A stretch of 64,000 nt of DNA from Aquatica leii (lineage: Eukaryota; Arthropoda; Insecta; Coleoptera; Lampyridae), in NCBI GenBank assembly GCA_035610365.1, contig CM069436.1, forward strand, positions 62,821,505-62,885,504, read 5' to 3'. The notes under the pieces were generated by a model that was not told the DNA's origin, ran no database searches, and saw nothing but the letters and a program-made list of their open reading frames with translations. Shown here piece by piece: positions 1-10,199 of the stretch. The position numbers were made by a program, and so were the translations under genes. Every line of letters starts with the position of its first letter. Positions within the stretch are counted from its first letter, which is position 1.

Positions 1-955
1 TAAAATACAAATATCAATTACTCTTAGATAACACATTGTAATAATTGCTTTAAGTGAAGGACACAAGATCCAAAAAATGCCAGGGTCAACCGCATTGTTT
101 AATTTGTTAAAAAAGCGATTTCGAACCTTTCCATTTTTGATTTGGATAAATTCCTCTGGTTGAATGGCAATAATTTTGAGATGTGGTTGTAGCACATAGA
201 AATTTTAATTAACAATCTATTCATTTATTTTAAGTTCTTCAGTACCCCTGAAATTAAATTCGACAAATCATAAAAATAAACTAATATCAATTTGTTAATT
301 CGTGGTATCTTCAAAAATTTATTTAAAACAATTGCGCCAAATTTGAGTTGAAGGCGCATTTTCATGAAAACTTACATAAGTAACCGTGAATGTACATTAT
401 TTATTATTGACATTGAACGTGATAACGACGATGAAAGTCGTAGTAGTGGAATCAATTAAACTTACAGTGCCCTCACGGTATATTACTTTTCTGAATATAA
501 GGAAATAAAGAAATTTATTTGAAATCTAACTAGTTTACTAGTAATGACATCATAATAACAAAGAGGCTATTCTTAGAAGTGTTTCCTTTTTGACAAAGAA
601 AAGTTAACGACGTTTAACATTCAACTCGAAGATGATTTATTGGTATACCTTTAACTTAATTTTTCTATGTATCTTAATAGTTTTTAATTTAATAAATAAA
701 AAAAATGTGCATTAGGAAAAGATCATTTTTGGCTAAGTTAACAACTTGTTTCAATTATTGTATAGAATTATTGACGTAGTGCAATTTGTTTGTGTAATTT
801 CCAACAAATTCCGTTTATTCTTTTGTTGCAAATATGAAGAATTTTATAATTTTTATTAAAATTAAAGAAACCTAAGATCTAAGATATGATTAGCGAGTTC
901 ACAGGAGTTAAAAAAAATAGAAAGCAATCTTTCAACAGAAAAAGAAGCTCATAGA
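1..955. other. AT-rich DNA without recognised gene
   Basis: I see no coding stretch, tRNA or terminal repeat here. Composition is strongly AT-rich with short A and T runs. It ends where a dispersed repeat begins. Confidence 0.6.
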
Positions 956-1426
956 CAAAAAAATGTTAGAAAAAAATATTGAAGAGAAAATCAAAGATTG
1001 ATGTTTATTAACTATGCGATTGGCAGAAAACTAAAAAAGGGTTGCGCTAAATTAGTCGATTCATAGATTTCAAAGATTTCAAGGAGACAAAATGAGTGTT
1101 TTTCAAATGCTGTGAATAATTGGATTTTTTTGACGTAGCTTTTCTAGTAAACTACTTGATCAAATTGCAAAGTATTGGTCCTCAATCGACGCAAAAATTA
1201 ATGGTACCTATACAGTTTTAGTAGTAACGAAAATTTTGATAAACTCTTGGTTTCGAAAAAATTTGAAAAAACAGTTCAGAAACTTTAAGGTTTTTTAAAC
1301 ATCACGGCTGAATTTAAACAGTTTTTAAAACTCCGTTCGTTTTCGGAAGAACTTTAATTTGCCTGAACTATTAGCAAATTACAATGAAATAGGCGAGTCA
1401 TAATAAACTTGTTTTTATATCATATA
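956..1426 (+). repeat. Dispersed ~450 bp repeat, copy A
   Basis: This stretch aligns by eye with 8005 to 8435 in the same orientation. Shared blocks include gatgtttattaac, cacttgatcaaattg, aaactcttggtttcgaaaaa and ttcgttttcggaaga in the same order, with many small indels. The copies are diverged, so the duplication is old. It has no coding frame I can recognise, and its right end abuts the TA at which the neighbouring mariner is inserted. It is probably a non-autonomous transposon or a UTR segment of one. Confidence 0.65.
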
Positions 1427-1864
1427 CAGTGTGTCAATTTGAAAACTTTAAATTGTGAACATATTTACATCAAAAAATAATATAAAAAATTACAAAAACC
1501 GGTTTCGATAGTACGGAGAGGCAACCAAATTGACATGCTCAGTAGCAGACGCCATTTATAATACATCGTTGAAAAGGTCTCTAAAAATGCTATTCAGAAA
1601 TACAAAAAAAATATCATTCCACTCACACGGTTTTGAAGTAATTAGCAATTAATGAAATTTGGGGAGATGCTGTCAACCTTTAAAATAATACTGTTTGTAA
1701 TTTGTTTTTTGGATAGTTATCACATGTTGTATCTCCTAGAACACTCAGCACAATTATTTTCGCTTATTGCTTATAGGTATTTACATGTCAGTATTTATTG
1801 TTACTTTGAAGAGTGTCATTGTTAAATTTTATACGAACTGGTTTTTTGAAAAGAATTTGGAAAA

Positions 1865-2270
1865 ATGGTATACTCAGTTGCAGAACGGGTTGAAATAATT
1901 TGTCTTTACGATAGTGAAAATTGATGTGCTTTACGGGCGGCTACTGCGTTCAATGCAAGGCATCTGGATAAAAATGTCAGCGATGTTTACGTGCGATTTC
2001 TTGTGTGGAAATTTGGCAAGGCAAAACAGCCAAGAATTCTGGTTGAAATGGTGCAAATTGAAATTTTACCCAAAGTCGCAGAATTAACGGGAATGTCACA
2101 TGAATCGGTTCGAAAAGTTTTAAAAGTAAATAAGTTTTTTTTCTTACAAAATTCACATTCTTCAAAAACTAGGGGACGATGATCCTGATAGACGAATTCA
2201 GTTTTGTGAAATTGTCGTTGGAATAATGAAAATCCACGAGTTGTACGAGAGGATCATACCCAATATCTTC
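1865..2270 (+). pseudogene. Mariner transposase, N-terminal part
   Basis: Translation starts MVYSVAERVEIICLYD, followed after an in-frame TGA by ALRAATAFNARHLDKNVSDV. This is the helix-turn-helix DUF4817 domain found at the N terminus of insect mariner-like transposases. Further on, ELTGMSHESVRKVLK is a second DNA-binding helix motif, and DDDPDRRIQFCEIV matches the usual family motif just after the DNA-binding region. The enzyme would bind the TIRs and cut and paste the element. It is inactivated by a TGA near 1922, frameshifts and loss of the first catalytic region. Confidence 0.8.
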
Positions 2271-2546
2271 AGAAACTAAATAGAGATAAAATTGTTGGAT
2301 GCGAAGGGAACTGAAACTTGAATTTGATTCGTTGGTTTCGACACAAGTTCATAATAACTAGTCTCACCAGTCCTCCAAATGGAAGAAGAGATTTCTCTTA
2401 ACGGAAGTTGGAAGCATAAATACATGAAATCAAATTCGTTAATAAAAAAATAAACTAAATGAAAACTGTAATTAGTAAAAAAATCTATGTAAAATTTTCA
2501 ATTGAAAAAAGCAGAACGAAATAAGAAGAATCTATAAATACTTAAA

Positions 2547-3312
2547 TTATAATACGTCTTTCTTGAGCGAATTATCATTTTTGCTTTCCTCTTCGGGTTT
2601 TTCAACGTGAGCTCTCTCTGCGCCTCCACTTTTAACGAATTTCGTTAATTCCTCGAACGTTCGTGGCCCAATGTATTTGATAACTTTATTGTCGCCTTTT
2701 GTGAATAATTTAATGGTTGTGAAGCTTGTGACGCGAATTGATTCCAATTCGTTAACTGTAGAATAAATTAGCGCTAGTTGTTAACACTGTCTACAGTATG
2801 GTGCGTAGAATTCAACGAAGACATCTTTAGCTGGGTTCAAAACGATTTTCTCGAAGTTGCTTGCAACTCGAATGTAAACAGCGTGTTTGTTCCAATCATC
2901 TGGGAGATCTTGGTTCAACAAATGTTGAGTTAGTTTATTATCCAAGAAGCTTTGTACAAACTTTTTAATGCTTTTGGCTGTTAAATCATCCGTATCTGGT
3001 TTGAATTTAGACATCTTCTTTGAGTTTGATTAATCGTGCTGCGGGTGCTTGTTCTTTTTTCATTTCGAAAAATTCCAAGATTATTAGAAGTGTGTTCTTT
3101 GTTGGGATTGATTGTAACAAACAATACTTGTTCTCGGAAACGTTTAGCAATGAATCGAGCGTCTTCTTCAATTGTAGCTGTTTTTTCGTCTTCTTGCCCT
3201 AAGAAGAGCAATTAATAACTTTTGATGTCTTTGTCGAAGATTTTCTGCGCACTGTCATGATTGAATTCGACAAGAAGAGGAAGCGATGTTTGTTTTTGAA
3301 TGGGACCTTACA
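2547..3312 (-). pseudogene. Protein disulfide isomerase fragment, intronless pseudogene
   Basis: Reading the minus strand gives, in order, SLPLLVEFNHDSAQKIFDKD, then LLFLGQED, FIAKRFREQVLFVTINP, then NDLPDDW-like text, KDVFVEFYAPYCRQC, TTIKLFTKGDNKVIKYIGPR and a C-terminal KDVL followed by TAA. This is the b'-a'-tail half of a PDI, an ER thiol oxidoreductase that pairs cysteines in secreted proteins. The a' active site CGHC reads CRQC. About 25 residues after it are deleted, and the KDEL-type retention signal is KDVL. An in-frame TAA sits after DIKSY and there are frameshifts. No introns are visible and no poly(A) tract remains. It is very likely a 5'-truncated retrocopy, or captured cDNA, lying inside a mariner. 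Confidence 0.85.
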
Positions 3313-3371
3313 GGTAATATTTTTGTGAATTTGCTTAAAAACACAATAAAACCGTTGATTGTTCAAACTTT

Positions 3372-3690
3372 GGAGGATCAATTAAATCGCGATTAGATGC
3401 AAATCTTTTTCACCTTCAACTGGATGGTGCTTTACCGCATTACGCCGTGAAAACTAGACGGTGGCTAGATGAACATTATTTAGGAAAATGGATTAGTCGT
3501 ACAGGAACAATCGAATGGCCGTCGCGATCGCTTTATTTGACACCGCTCAATTTGTTTTTATGAGACCTCATCAAATCAATTGTTTATAAAACGAAACCAA
3601 TAAATCTACAAGACTTACAGCAACGAATTATTAATATTTGTCGTTCCATCACTCTAAAACAGTCCAAAAAGTGAAGCAAGAAGTTGAATT
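3372..3690 (+). pseudogene. Mariner transposase, C-terminal part
   Basis: Translation reads FHLQLDGALPHYAVKTRRWL, then LGKWISRTGTIEWPSRSLYL, TPLNLFL, a TGA, DLIKSIVYKTKPINLQDLQQ and RIINICRS. The pattern QxDGAxPHYA..WI.R..IEWP.RS.DLTPLDFFLW is the second and third catalytic region of DUF4817 mariners. The third aspartate is replaced (TPLN instead of TPLD), and a TGA follows. It continues the reading direction of the N-terminal part upstream, so both belong to one element split by deletion and the PDI insert. Confidence 0.85.
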
Positions 3691-4076
3691 TTGTTTATTT
3701 TCTGTTTAAAAAAAAACGGTGAACATTTTGAACAGTTCTTGTAATTAATTGTTTAAATAAGATTTTCCAAACAGTATATTTTTAAAGCATTAACAGCATC
3801 TCCTGAAACTTCATTGGAATGAAATGTCACTTTTTTTGTTAGTATATCTGAATAGTATTTTTAAGGACTTTTTAGACGATGTATCATAAGTGCCGGGTTG
3901 CAATTTACATTTTTGAAGTTAGGGTGGTCTGGAATAGGGAGGGGTGCTACTGACCTTGTCAATTTAGTTCTGTCTCCGTATTGTCGAAACGAGTTTTTGT
4001 TGTTTTTGATATTATTATTTGTTGTAAATATATTCCCAATAAAAGTTTTCAAATTGACACACTGTATATAAGTATA

Positions 4077-4378
4077 CCGGGTGTCCCATGCTAGCGTATT
4101 TTTTCTATAACTTAATTTCCGCTAGAAACTCAAAAAAAGTTTTGCACAACATGTATCTAGATTTATGAGAGGCACATTTTAAAACCATTTACAAAGAAAT
4201 TGGAATTACGGTTATACCGGAAGTCGATACTAACTACGATATTTTAAATAAAACGTTCTCTATATTATTACATTTTTGAATTCCTTGTTGAACTAGATAC
4301 ATGTTGTGCAGAACATTTTTTTCGAATTTCTAGCGAAAATGAAGTTATAGAGAAAATACGTTAGCGTGGAACACCCGA
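4077..4378. mobile_element. 302 bp MITE, Tc1/mariner type
   Basis: The left end reads ccgggtgtcccatgctagcg and the right end is its imperfect inverse complement. The matching arms extend about 38 bp, through the sequence ctataact. TA dinucleotides flank both ends. The interior has no coding frame, but it contains a second pair of inner inverted motifs around tgcacaacatgtatctag and its inverse near 4300. It lies 12 bp from the end of the preceding mariner. Confidence 0.8.
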
Positions 4379-4837
4379 TATGTATAGTCATTAATTTAAA
4401 ATGGTTGTTAACTCACTCGTAACGACCGCGTACAAAGATTTTTATAGTAAACTAAATTCATATTCATTTCCAAAAAGATTAAGTACCACTTTGTTGAATT
4501 TCCACTAGAACAAAGTTATCTAAATTTATACATCGGCGGAAGTGTCTTAAATCTCCAATTTTCACTTGAGTAGGCTTCTCATGAGATTATAAGGTTGGCA
4601 CGACAGATCAAAATCTTCATCAAAAAGATATTTTAATTATATTAGTTTTCGTTTGTATAAAATAATATCATCGACTTGTACAAATCTTAAATCATGTTTT
4701 GCTTTCAAAAATTTAATTAAAAACAAATGTGAAAATTAGGAAAAAATGAATCTGACAAAGCACAGTCTGAAATAATTAAAATAAATAAATTAATTAAAAT
4801 TTAGATTTAAGAAGAAAAGATAAATTTAGATTAATAC
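4379..4837. other. AT-rich spacer
   Basis: No gene, repeat end or RNA motif is seen between the MITE and the rearranged Gypsy element. Confidence 0.5.
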
Positions 4838-5127
4838 TGAAACGTTCGAGAAATTATTTGCAAATGCAAGAACCTTCTAGAAGATGTACCGAAAAATAGG
4901 GAACGCTCGAGAAGGATTTCCGTATGTGTATATATAGCGACGAGACAGATCGTAGGTCAGTTATTGCTGGAATGCGAATACAACAGTGTTAAGAAGATTA
5001 TTAAAGTGGAAATAAATCGTTAGCACGCGTGTTTCTAGATAAATCGACCGAGAATAATCGTGTACGTGATTTTTAGTGTAAACAATTGTGAAGCTACCCG
5101 CGGACGTTATCTTATCTTCTTGTAAGT
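4838..5127 (+). repeat. Gypsy LTR fragment, inverted, 5' 290 bp
   Basis: This is the 5' part (U3 and part of R/U5) of the same LTR as at 5839 to 6268, on the opposite strand. The TATA stretch lies near 4928, and the two promoters therefore face each other across about 850 bp. The match stops exactly where gag sequence starts (after tgtaagt at 5127). Confidence 0.8.
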
Positions 5128-5129
5128 TT

Positions 5130-5526
5130 AACATGTCTGCTTGGGTTTCCTCTTGAACAATTTTAATTTGATTTTCTATGCTCGTTCGTATTTCTTCTTT
5201 TAAAATTCTAGAATTTTCCAACAACTTTTCTTCCATTTTTCTAGAATTTTCTTCCATTTTCTGAGAATGTTCGGAGAGTTTTTCTTCCATTTTTCTTGAA
5301 TCTTTATCTATTTTTCTGGAATTTTCTTCCATTTTTCTGGAATTTTCCGACAGTTTTTCTTCAATTTTCTGTGAATTTTCGTAAAACTTTTCTTCTATTT
5401 TCTGCGAATTTTCTTCCATCTTATGAGAATTTTCGGACAGTTTTTCTTGGATATTTTTATTCATCGATTCGAAAATTCAAGTATTTTTGAATCCATTTTA
5501 ACTGCTTGCAAACGCGTCACCGGCAT
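5130..5526 (-). pseudogene. Gypsy gag N-terminus with repetitive coiled coil
   Basis: The probable start is the ATG at 5526, giving MPVTRLQAVKMDSKI. A frameshift and TGA near 5465 precede the longest open part, which reads MNKNIQEKLSENSHKMEENS and then about ten repeats of the type KMEENSRK or KIEEKLSENS. These form a long charged coiled coil, as seen at the N terminus of some insect Gypsy gag proteins. It ends with EEIRTSIENQIKIVQEE and QADMLN, and then runs into the inverted LTR. Capsid and zinc knuckle are missing. Confidence 0.65.
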
Positions 5527-5821
5527 AAATTTAAATATAACACGAATATAAGTTTTAAATACACTACTTTTTAAAATGCAGTTTTTGAATAACACAAAAT
5601 TTTAATAACGATCCACTTCTTAATATTAAACCACTAGTGTACGGAAACGAATTTAATTAATATCGCGATCACGCACTTGTTAAAAGAAAAAGTTTAATAA
5701 ACACTATTTTATACTTTATAAATAAACACGCGTATCGCGGACTTAACAGTTATTTACGCAATCAATTACGGGAGCGATATTAGATTACTTAACGGTATTT
5801 ACACTAATAAAAATCGCGAAC

Positions 5822-5838
5822 TCCACACCTTACACCAA
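5822..5838 (-). other. Primer-binding site of the Gypsy element
   Basis: Directly after the LTR 3' end CGTAACA the minus strand reads t-TGGTGTAAGGTGTGG. A TGG start just inside the LTR is the expected complement of a tRNA 3' CCA end. I cannot say which tRNA it matches. Confidence 0.5.
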
Positions 5839-6268
5839 TGTTACGAATTTATTTATTATTAACTAATTTATTTAAAATGACTAAAAATACGTTTACTTAT
5901 TCTAGAAATATGTACACTTTTAAATTAACTAATTAAATGTAATAATATTTAATGAAAACACTTACACTAATTTATATCACTTACAAGAAGATAAGATAAC
6001 GTCCGCGGGTAGCTTCACAATTGTTTACACTAAAAATCACGTACACGATTATTCTCGGTCAATTTATCTAGACACACGCGTCCTAACGATTTATTTCCAC
6101 TTTAATAATCTTCTTAACACTGTTGTATTCGCATTCCAGCAATAACTGACCTACGATCTGTCTCGTCGCTATATATACACATACGGAAATCCTTCTCGAG
6201 CGTTCCCTATTTTTCGGTACATCTTCTAGAAGGTTCTTGCATTTGCAAATAATTTCTCGAACGTTTCA
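5839..6268 (-). repeat. Gypsy LTR, complete, 430 bp
   Basis: Read on the minus strand it begins TG, ends CA, and carries a TATA stretch (tatatata) about 95 bp from its start. An AATAAA follows about 90 bp further on. That layout fits U3, R and U5. Its first 290 bp are repeated in the opposite orientation at 4838 to 5127. Confidence 0.75.
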
Positions 6269-6387
6269 ATACATTTGTTGAGATAAATAGAGACACAATA
6301 TTTTATATATTGTTACAGTTAATGATCTTATTTTAAGCATAGGTAGTAATCAAAGATTTTTTTGTATGCTGTTATCGCAAACATCAA

Positions 6388-7671
6388 TCAGGCCTATTAT
6401 GTATCACAAACTTTATTTTAAAGGTGGCCGTTATGAGATAACATAAGGGTTTTCGGCAAACCGGTATTACGTATCGTTTTCACAAATCGTTATTTTAACA
6501 TGAACTTTAAAATAATGGTTTTCATAACCATTAAAGTTTAAAATATAACAAGAGCTTTGATAGGTGACGTTAAGATAGTGGTTAGAAGAAAAAATGGCTT
6601 ACAACAGATTAATTAATTTATTCTAAATCAATTAGAAAATGCGAATTGTAAGTATTTCTTTATGTATAATTTATTATAAAAATGTTTATACATTTACTTT
6701 TATTTTTATTAAAATAAACTTGTACAGGCGATAGTGGCTATCCATTACAACCGTGGCTGTTAACTCCGGTAGAAAATGCAAAAGTGTACTCTCCACATTA
6801 AAGCAAGAAACTGCATTGAAAGGTGCTTTGGTGTAATAAAAAGTAAATTTAGATGCATTTTAAAACATAGAACACTCAATTACAATCCTGTAAAAGCTGC
6901 AAAAATTGTTTATTCTTGTGTGATTTTGCACAACATGGCAGTAGAAAGTAAGATACCACAAGAAATACTGCAAGAATTTGAAGAAGCAACACCGCAAAGA
7001 GATCAGATTGTAGAACATCAGAACAGAGATGTTATAGGAGGTAACTGTTGCAGTGTGTTACAATTATCAATTATTTGTTTTTATTTACAGATGAGAACTA
7101 GTTAGCTGAAGGAAGAAAAATTCGCAACCTTGTAATTCAAAGTTTTCGTTAATTTTATTGTAAGTTAGCTAGTAGATCTTTGTAAATATTTATTTTGAAA
7201 CTATCAAGTTATTTTTTTCTTAATAAAAATATCCTAATAGATTATTTATATTTATTTATATGTTTAATTTATAAAATTACTAATTACAAAAACAAAAAAA
7301 CTAAAAATCATCTAAATTGCCAAATACTGAAAACGCGTAGTTTTTTGCTTTTTGACATTTATTAACGTTTCGTTGAAATAAAACTAAAATCACGGAAAGT
7401 ATAAACAACATAAATCATGTTTTTGTTTTGAAATATTGCTATCTTTTTCCGACAAACATGAGTTGCATAACATTTTTCTTGCTTTAAAACTGCTCAAAAC
7501 TTACTATCCTGTTAAGCATTAAAAATAACGTTTACTTTCGAGCGTTGTTTTAAAGGTTGCTACGTAATACCATTTTAGTAATAGACGCTAGGAAATCAGT
7601 TATTTTGAAACTTTATTTTAACATAAAGGTTAACCCTTATTTTTAAAGGTTGTGATACATAATAGACCTGA
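6388..7671 (+). mobile_element. PIF/Harbinger DNA transposon, deleted
   Basis: The ends read tcaggcctattatgtatcac and the inverse complement of tcaggtctattatgtatcac. The arms share about 20 bp with one mismatch, followed by more loosely related subterminal sequence (aaactttattttaaaggt against aacctttaaaaataagggt). A 3 bp target duplication is not evident. The only coding content is the 3' part of a HARBI1-like nuclease. The second ORF (Myb/MADF-type) expected in active elements is absent. Confidence 0.75.
6728..7101 (+). pseudogene. HARBI1-like transposase, 3' exons
   Basis: After an acceptor site ending tgtacag, the exon reads GDSGYPLQPWLLTPVENAK, a +1 frameshift, then IKARNCIERCFGVIKSKFRC, later KAAKIVYSCVILHNMAVESK. 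These are the GDSGYP and E..FG.LK.RF regions that carry the second and third catalytic residues of DDE_Tnp_4 nucleases. A 50 nt intron (7041 to 7090, gtaact to ttatttacag) fits well. It joins GTTATAGGAG to ATGAGAACTAG, giving the ending DVIGDEN and stop. The 5' half, with the first catalytic Asp, is gone. Confidence 0.75.
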
Positions 7672-8004
7672 ATATTCGTTTGTTAGTGTAGTCACGTGAT
7701 CACGAAAAAAAAGTCGCAAACCAAGAGATTTAGTCGTCTTTCTAATAATCAGGTCTAAACTATCCGAACTAACCCAACCCTACTTGTGACTTATGCCACC
7801 AGCCTAACAAGCTTGTAGACCAGTAAAATGATATCTAAAACTGAGTGTGCTTTTCAAAAACAGACGAGTTCTAATACTTTTTTTAATTAACTCAAGGTTT
7901 TTAATGTGAATAATTTAAGTTTGTCCCGATTTTTGGGTTGACCTTCAATCCAGATGTTAAAACAAAACCTAAACGTTTTCGAACTTCTTAACTTTCTCAA
8001 ATTT
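7672..8004. other. Spacer without recognised feature
   Basis: No coding stretch or repeat end is identified between the Harbinger element and the second copy of the dispersed repeat. Confidence 0.5.
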
Positions 8005-8435
8005 ATTGCATGTTAGAAAAAAAAATTGAATGAAAAACCAAAAATTGATGTTTATTAACCATGCGAGTGTCAGAAAACTGAAAATGGGTTGCGGGTTGCG
8101 TTAAATTGGTCGATTTATAAATTTTGCATGTTTCATGAACAATGTGAATAATTGGCGTTTTCTGGCGTAGTTTTTCTACTAAACCACTTGATCAAATTGT
8201 AAAGTATTGGTGGTGTACATTTTTAGTAATAATGTAATTTTTAATTAAACTCTTGGTTTCGAAAAAAATTAAGAACAACCGAAAACAGTTCAAGAACTTT
8301 AAGGTTTTGTAAAAATTGGCTGGGTTGAAACAACTCCATTCGTTTTCGGAAGATTTTTAATTTGGCTGATCTATTGGCAAATTAAAATGAACGGCGTAAG
8401 TTGTAATAAACTTTTTTTTTATATAATTATATCAT
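8005..8435 (+). repeat. Dispersed ~450 bp repeat, copy B
   Basis: This is a direct-orientation relative of 956 to 1426, with the same block order and many indels. Its right end continues through atatcatataaaatt. Copy A is interrupted at the corresponding TA by the mariner, which suggests the mariner jumped into a pre-existing copy A. Confidence 0.65.
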
Positions 8436-9375
8436 ATAAAATTAATAAAACCTTTTTTTTCTTTTGAAAAACAATAAGTGTATATATTAAACGTGTATTT
8501 ATTTCGAAATTGAACGAGAAAATTGATTTTTCCCATCCAGTGAGGATAGATTTAGGCAACATAGATACTGAAGTGTTTCTGAAATGTTTGGAAACTCCCA
8601 GAAGATTGTCACACAGGGATCTTCTGGATCAGATAAAGAAAAAATATAAAAGGTATCTGAAGGGATTTGAGGTTTAATCTAGTCAGAAGTCGGAAGTGTG
8701 AAGAATCGGTCTAAATAAATAGTGTTTAACGCGCGTGCTGGTAAAAATAAATACCAGTTTAGGTAAACTAAAGCGCGACTTATCGGCGGACAGTGTTTAT
8801 AAATATCTAATGATAGTCATATATAAATTATTTGTAAGTTGGTTTTTTTAAATCTTGTAAGGTTTTATTAGTGTTAATTGAATTAAAAATTAAGCTTAGT
8901 AAAAGTTAGTTTTAATTACGTGTAAACAGTTAGTTTAAATAGTAAATTAGTTTTAAAACTCGTTGGAATACTATATTATTTCTTATTACTGTTAAAACAT
9001 ATTTAGACTGGTAAAAGTGCAGTCGAAAATAATATTTTTTTGTAAATTTTACATTTGACCTCAACTTTAAATGGTACTGACGTATCCACGCAATAAAGCA
9101 ATTTCTCTTTACAACAAATCAAATCATCGCTGAAATGCTTGTTTGATCTATGTATGATCAGTGGTGACTGGTGGCCAATGCTACAGAAGGGTATTTTCAA
9201 CATTTAAACTTTAGAAACGCATTCTTACTTAATAAAAGATTTATAATAAAGGTCAATTTATCTATTTTTGGAATAGGCAAAATGATAATTATCGTTGTAA
9301 TATAAAGTAGCTCAGTTTTTAAGTATTTTTTGAAGAGTCATTGACCAAATGACCTAACGGAGAAGCCGCCGCTGT
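8436..9375. other. Non-coding stretch, possible solo LTR
   Basis: Between about 8520 and 8830 the sequence is less AT-rich, with a TATA-like aatataaaag at 8642 and an aataaat about 70 bp later. This is the layout of an LTR promoter, but I found no paired LTR, target duplication or coding sequence. The rest is featureless. Confidence 0.25.
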
Positions 9376-9382
9376 GTATGAT

Positions 9383-9648
9383 CACAGTATAGAAACAATT
9401 CAGTAGTTTCACTCGACAGATGGCACTTTGATTTTTGTGTAAGGTTTTTATCCAGAACGCATTATGCTGAGACTCTATTTGAACAGCGAGATTGAACGAA
9501 ATAACGACGTTTGCTTGCTAACGTTTGCAAAATTCGTCAATTTGGTTCAATTTACCACTGCGCATTATGCTACGAGTTGAACTACGCTAAGACAATTATG
9601 TTACACAAATTTGCTTGAGTGAAAATACTGATTTTTTTCTATACTGTG
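9383..9648. mobile_element. 266 bp MITE with 7 bp target duplication
   Basis: The left end reads cacagtatagaaacaattca and the right end ends tttctatactgtg. The inverted arms extend about 36 bp with mismatches. The heptamer gtatgat stands immediately outside both ends (9376 to 9382 and 9649 to 9655). The interior has no coding frame. Superfamily is unclear: 7 bp is not a usual length, so the true boundary may be shifted by a base or two (hAT gives 8 bp). Confidence 0.7.
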
Positions 9649-9655
9649 GTATGAT

Positions 9656-10195
9656 CAACTAAATCTGACAGATAACACCGGAAGAACTTTGTAACATATT
9701 AGTAGTTACAGAAAGTACTATTGTTGTTGTAAATGCTTCGAACTGAAAGTTTTGTTAGAGTGTAAGGAACAAATGGTTTGTCTAACTCTCAATTTTAACA
9801 CAGGTTGCTTAAATTCCTTGTACCTCCGTTTTTATAAACTAATTATATCTAGCCTTTGTCTGTGTTATGGTGAAATTTTGTTGTTTTATTAATTGTTTTC
9901 AGAAACTTGGTAGTAGCTTGTCGGTTTCATTGATGTCTGTCTGAGAAGTACTGATTATAGAGTTAAATTTGATCTTGGTAAGGTTGTTAGCCAATTTTGT
10001 AACTTTTTCTTGAGCACTCGCATGGTACTTTTTTATTATATCCTGCTTTGGAAAACATTTACGCTGCATAGTATGTAACGAATTTTAAATCTAATTTATT
10101 TATAAATTAAATATTTAAATGATTAGAACTACACGTAACTAAATAAACCTATTGATAATTAAGAAAAACAACCTACATTAATATTAATTTACTCG
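9656..10195. other. Spacer without recognised feature
   Basis: AT-rich sequence in which I see no coding stretch or paired repeat. Confidence 0.5.
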
Positions 10196-10199
10196 GTAT

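Larger units (their letters stand above)
1427..4064 (+). mobile_element. Mariner-like DNA transposon with nested host gene fragment
   Basis: The element starts CAGTGTGTCAATTTG and ends with the inverse complement. The terminal inverted repeats are about 23 bp and are flanked by TA on both sides, the standard Tc1/mariner target duplication. Inside are the N-terminal part of a DUF4817-type mariner transposase (about 1865 to 2270), an intronless antisense PDI fragment (2547 to 3312), and the C-terminal transposase part (about 3372 to 3690). Stops, frameshifts and the foreign insert mean it is dead. Confidence 0.85.
4838..6268 (-). mobile_element. Rearranged Gypsy element with inverted LTRs
   Basis: On the minus strand a complete LTR (6268 to 5839, starting TGAAACG and ending CGTAACA) is followed by a primer-binding site, a leader and the start of a gag with a coiled coil. 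After about 400 bp of gag the sequence runs into an LTR fragment in the opposite orientation (4838 to 5127, plus strand). The two arms share about 290 bp with few differences. The whole structure is flanked by ATAC at 4834 to 4837 and 6269 to 6272, as expected for a 4 bp target duplication. No protease, RT or integrase is present, so it could move only with helper proteins. Confidence 0.8.

Noticed and set aside
8520-8830. LTR-like promoter layout (TATA-like box and AATAAA-like signal)
   Set aside because: No second LTR, no TG...CA edges that I can define, no PBS or coding sequence.
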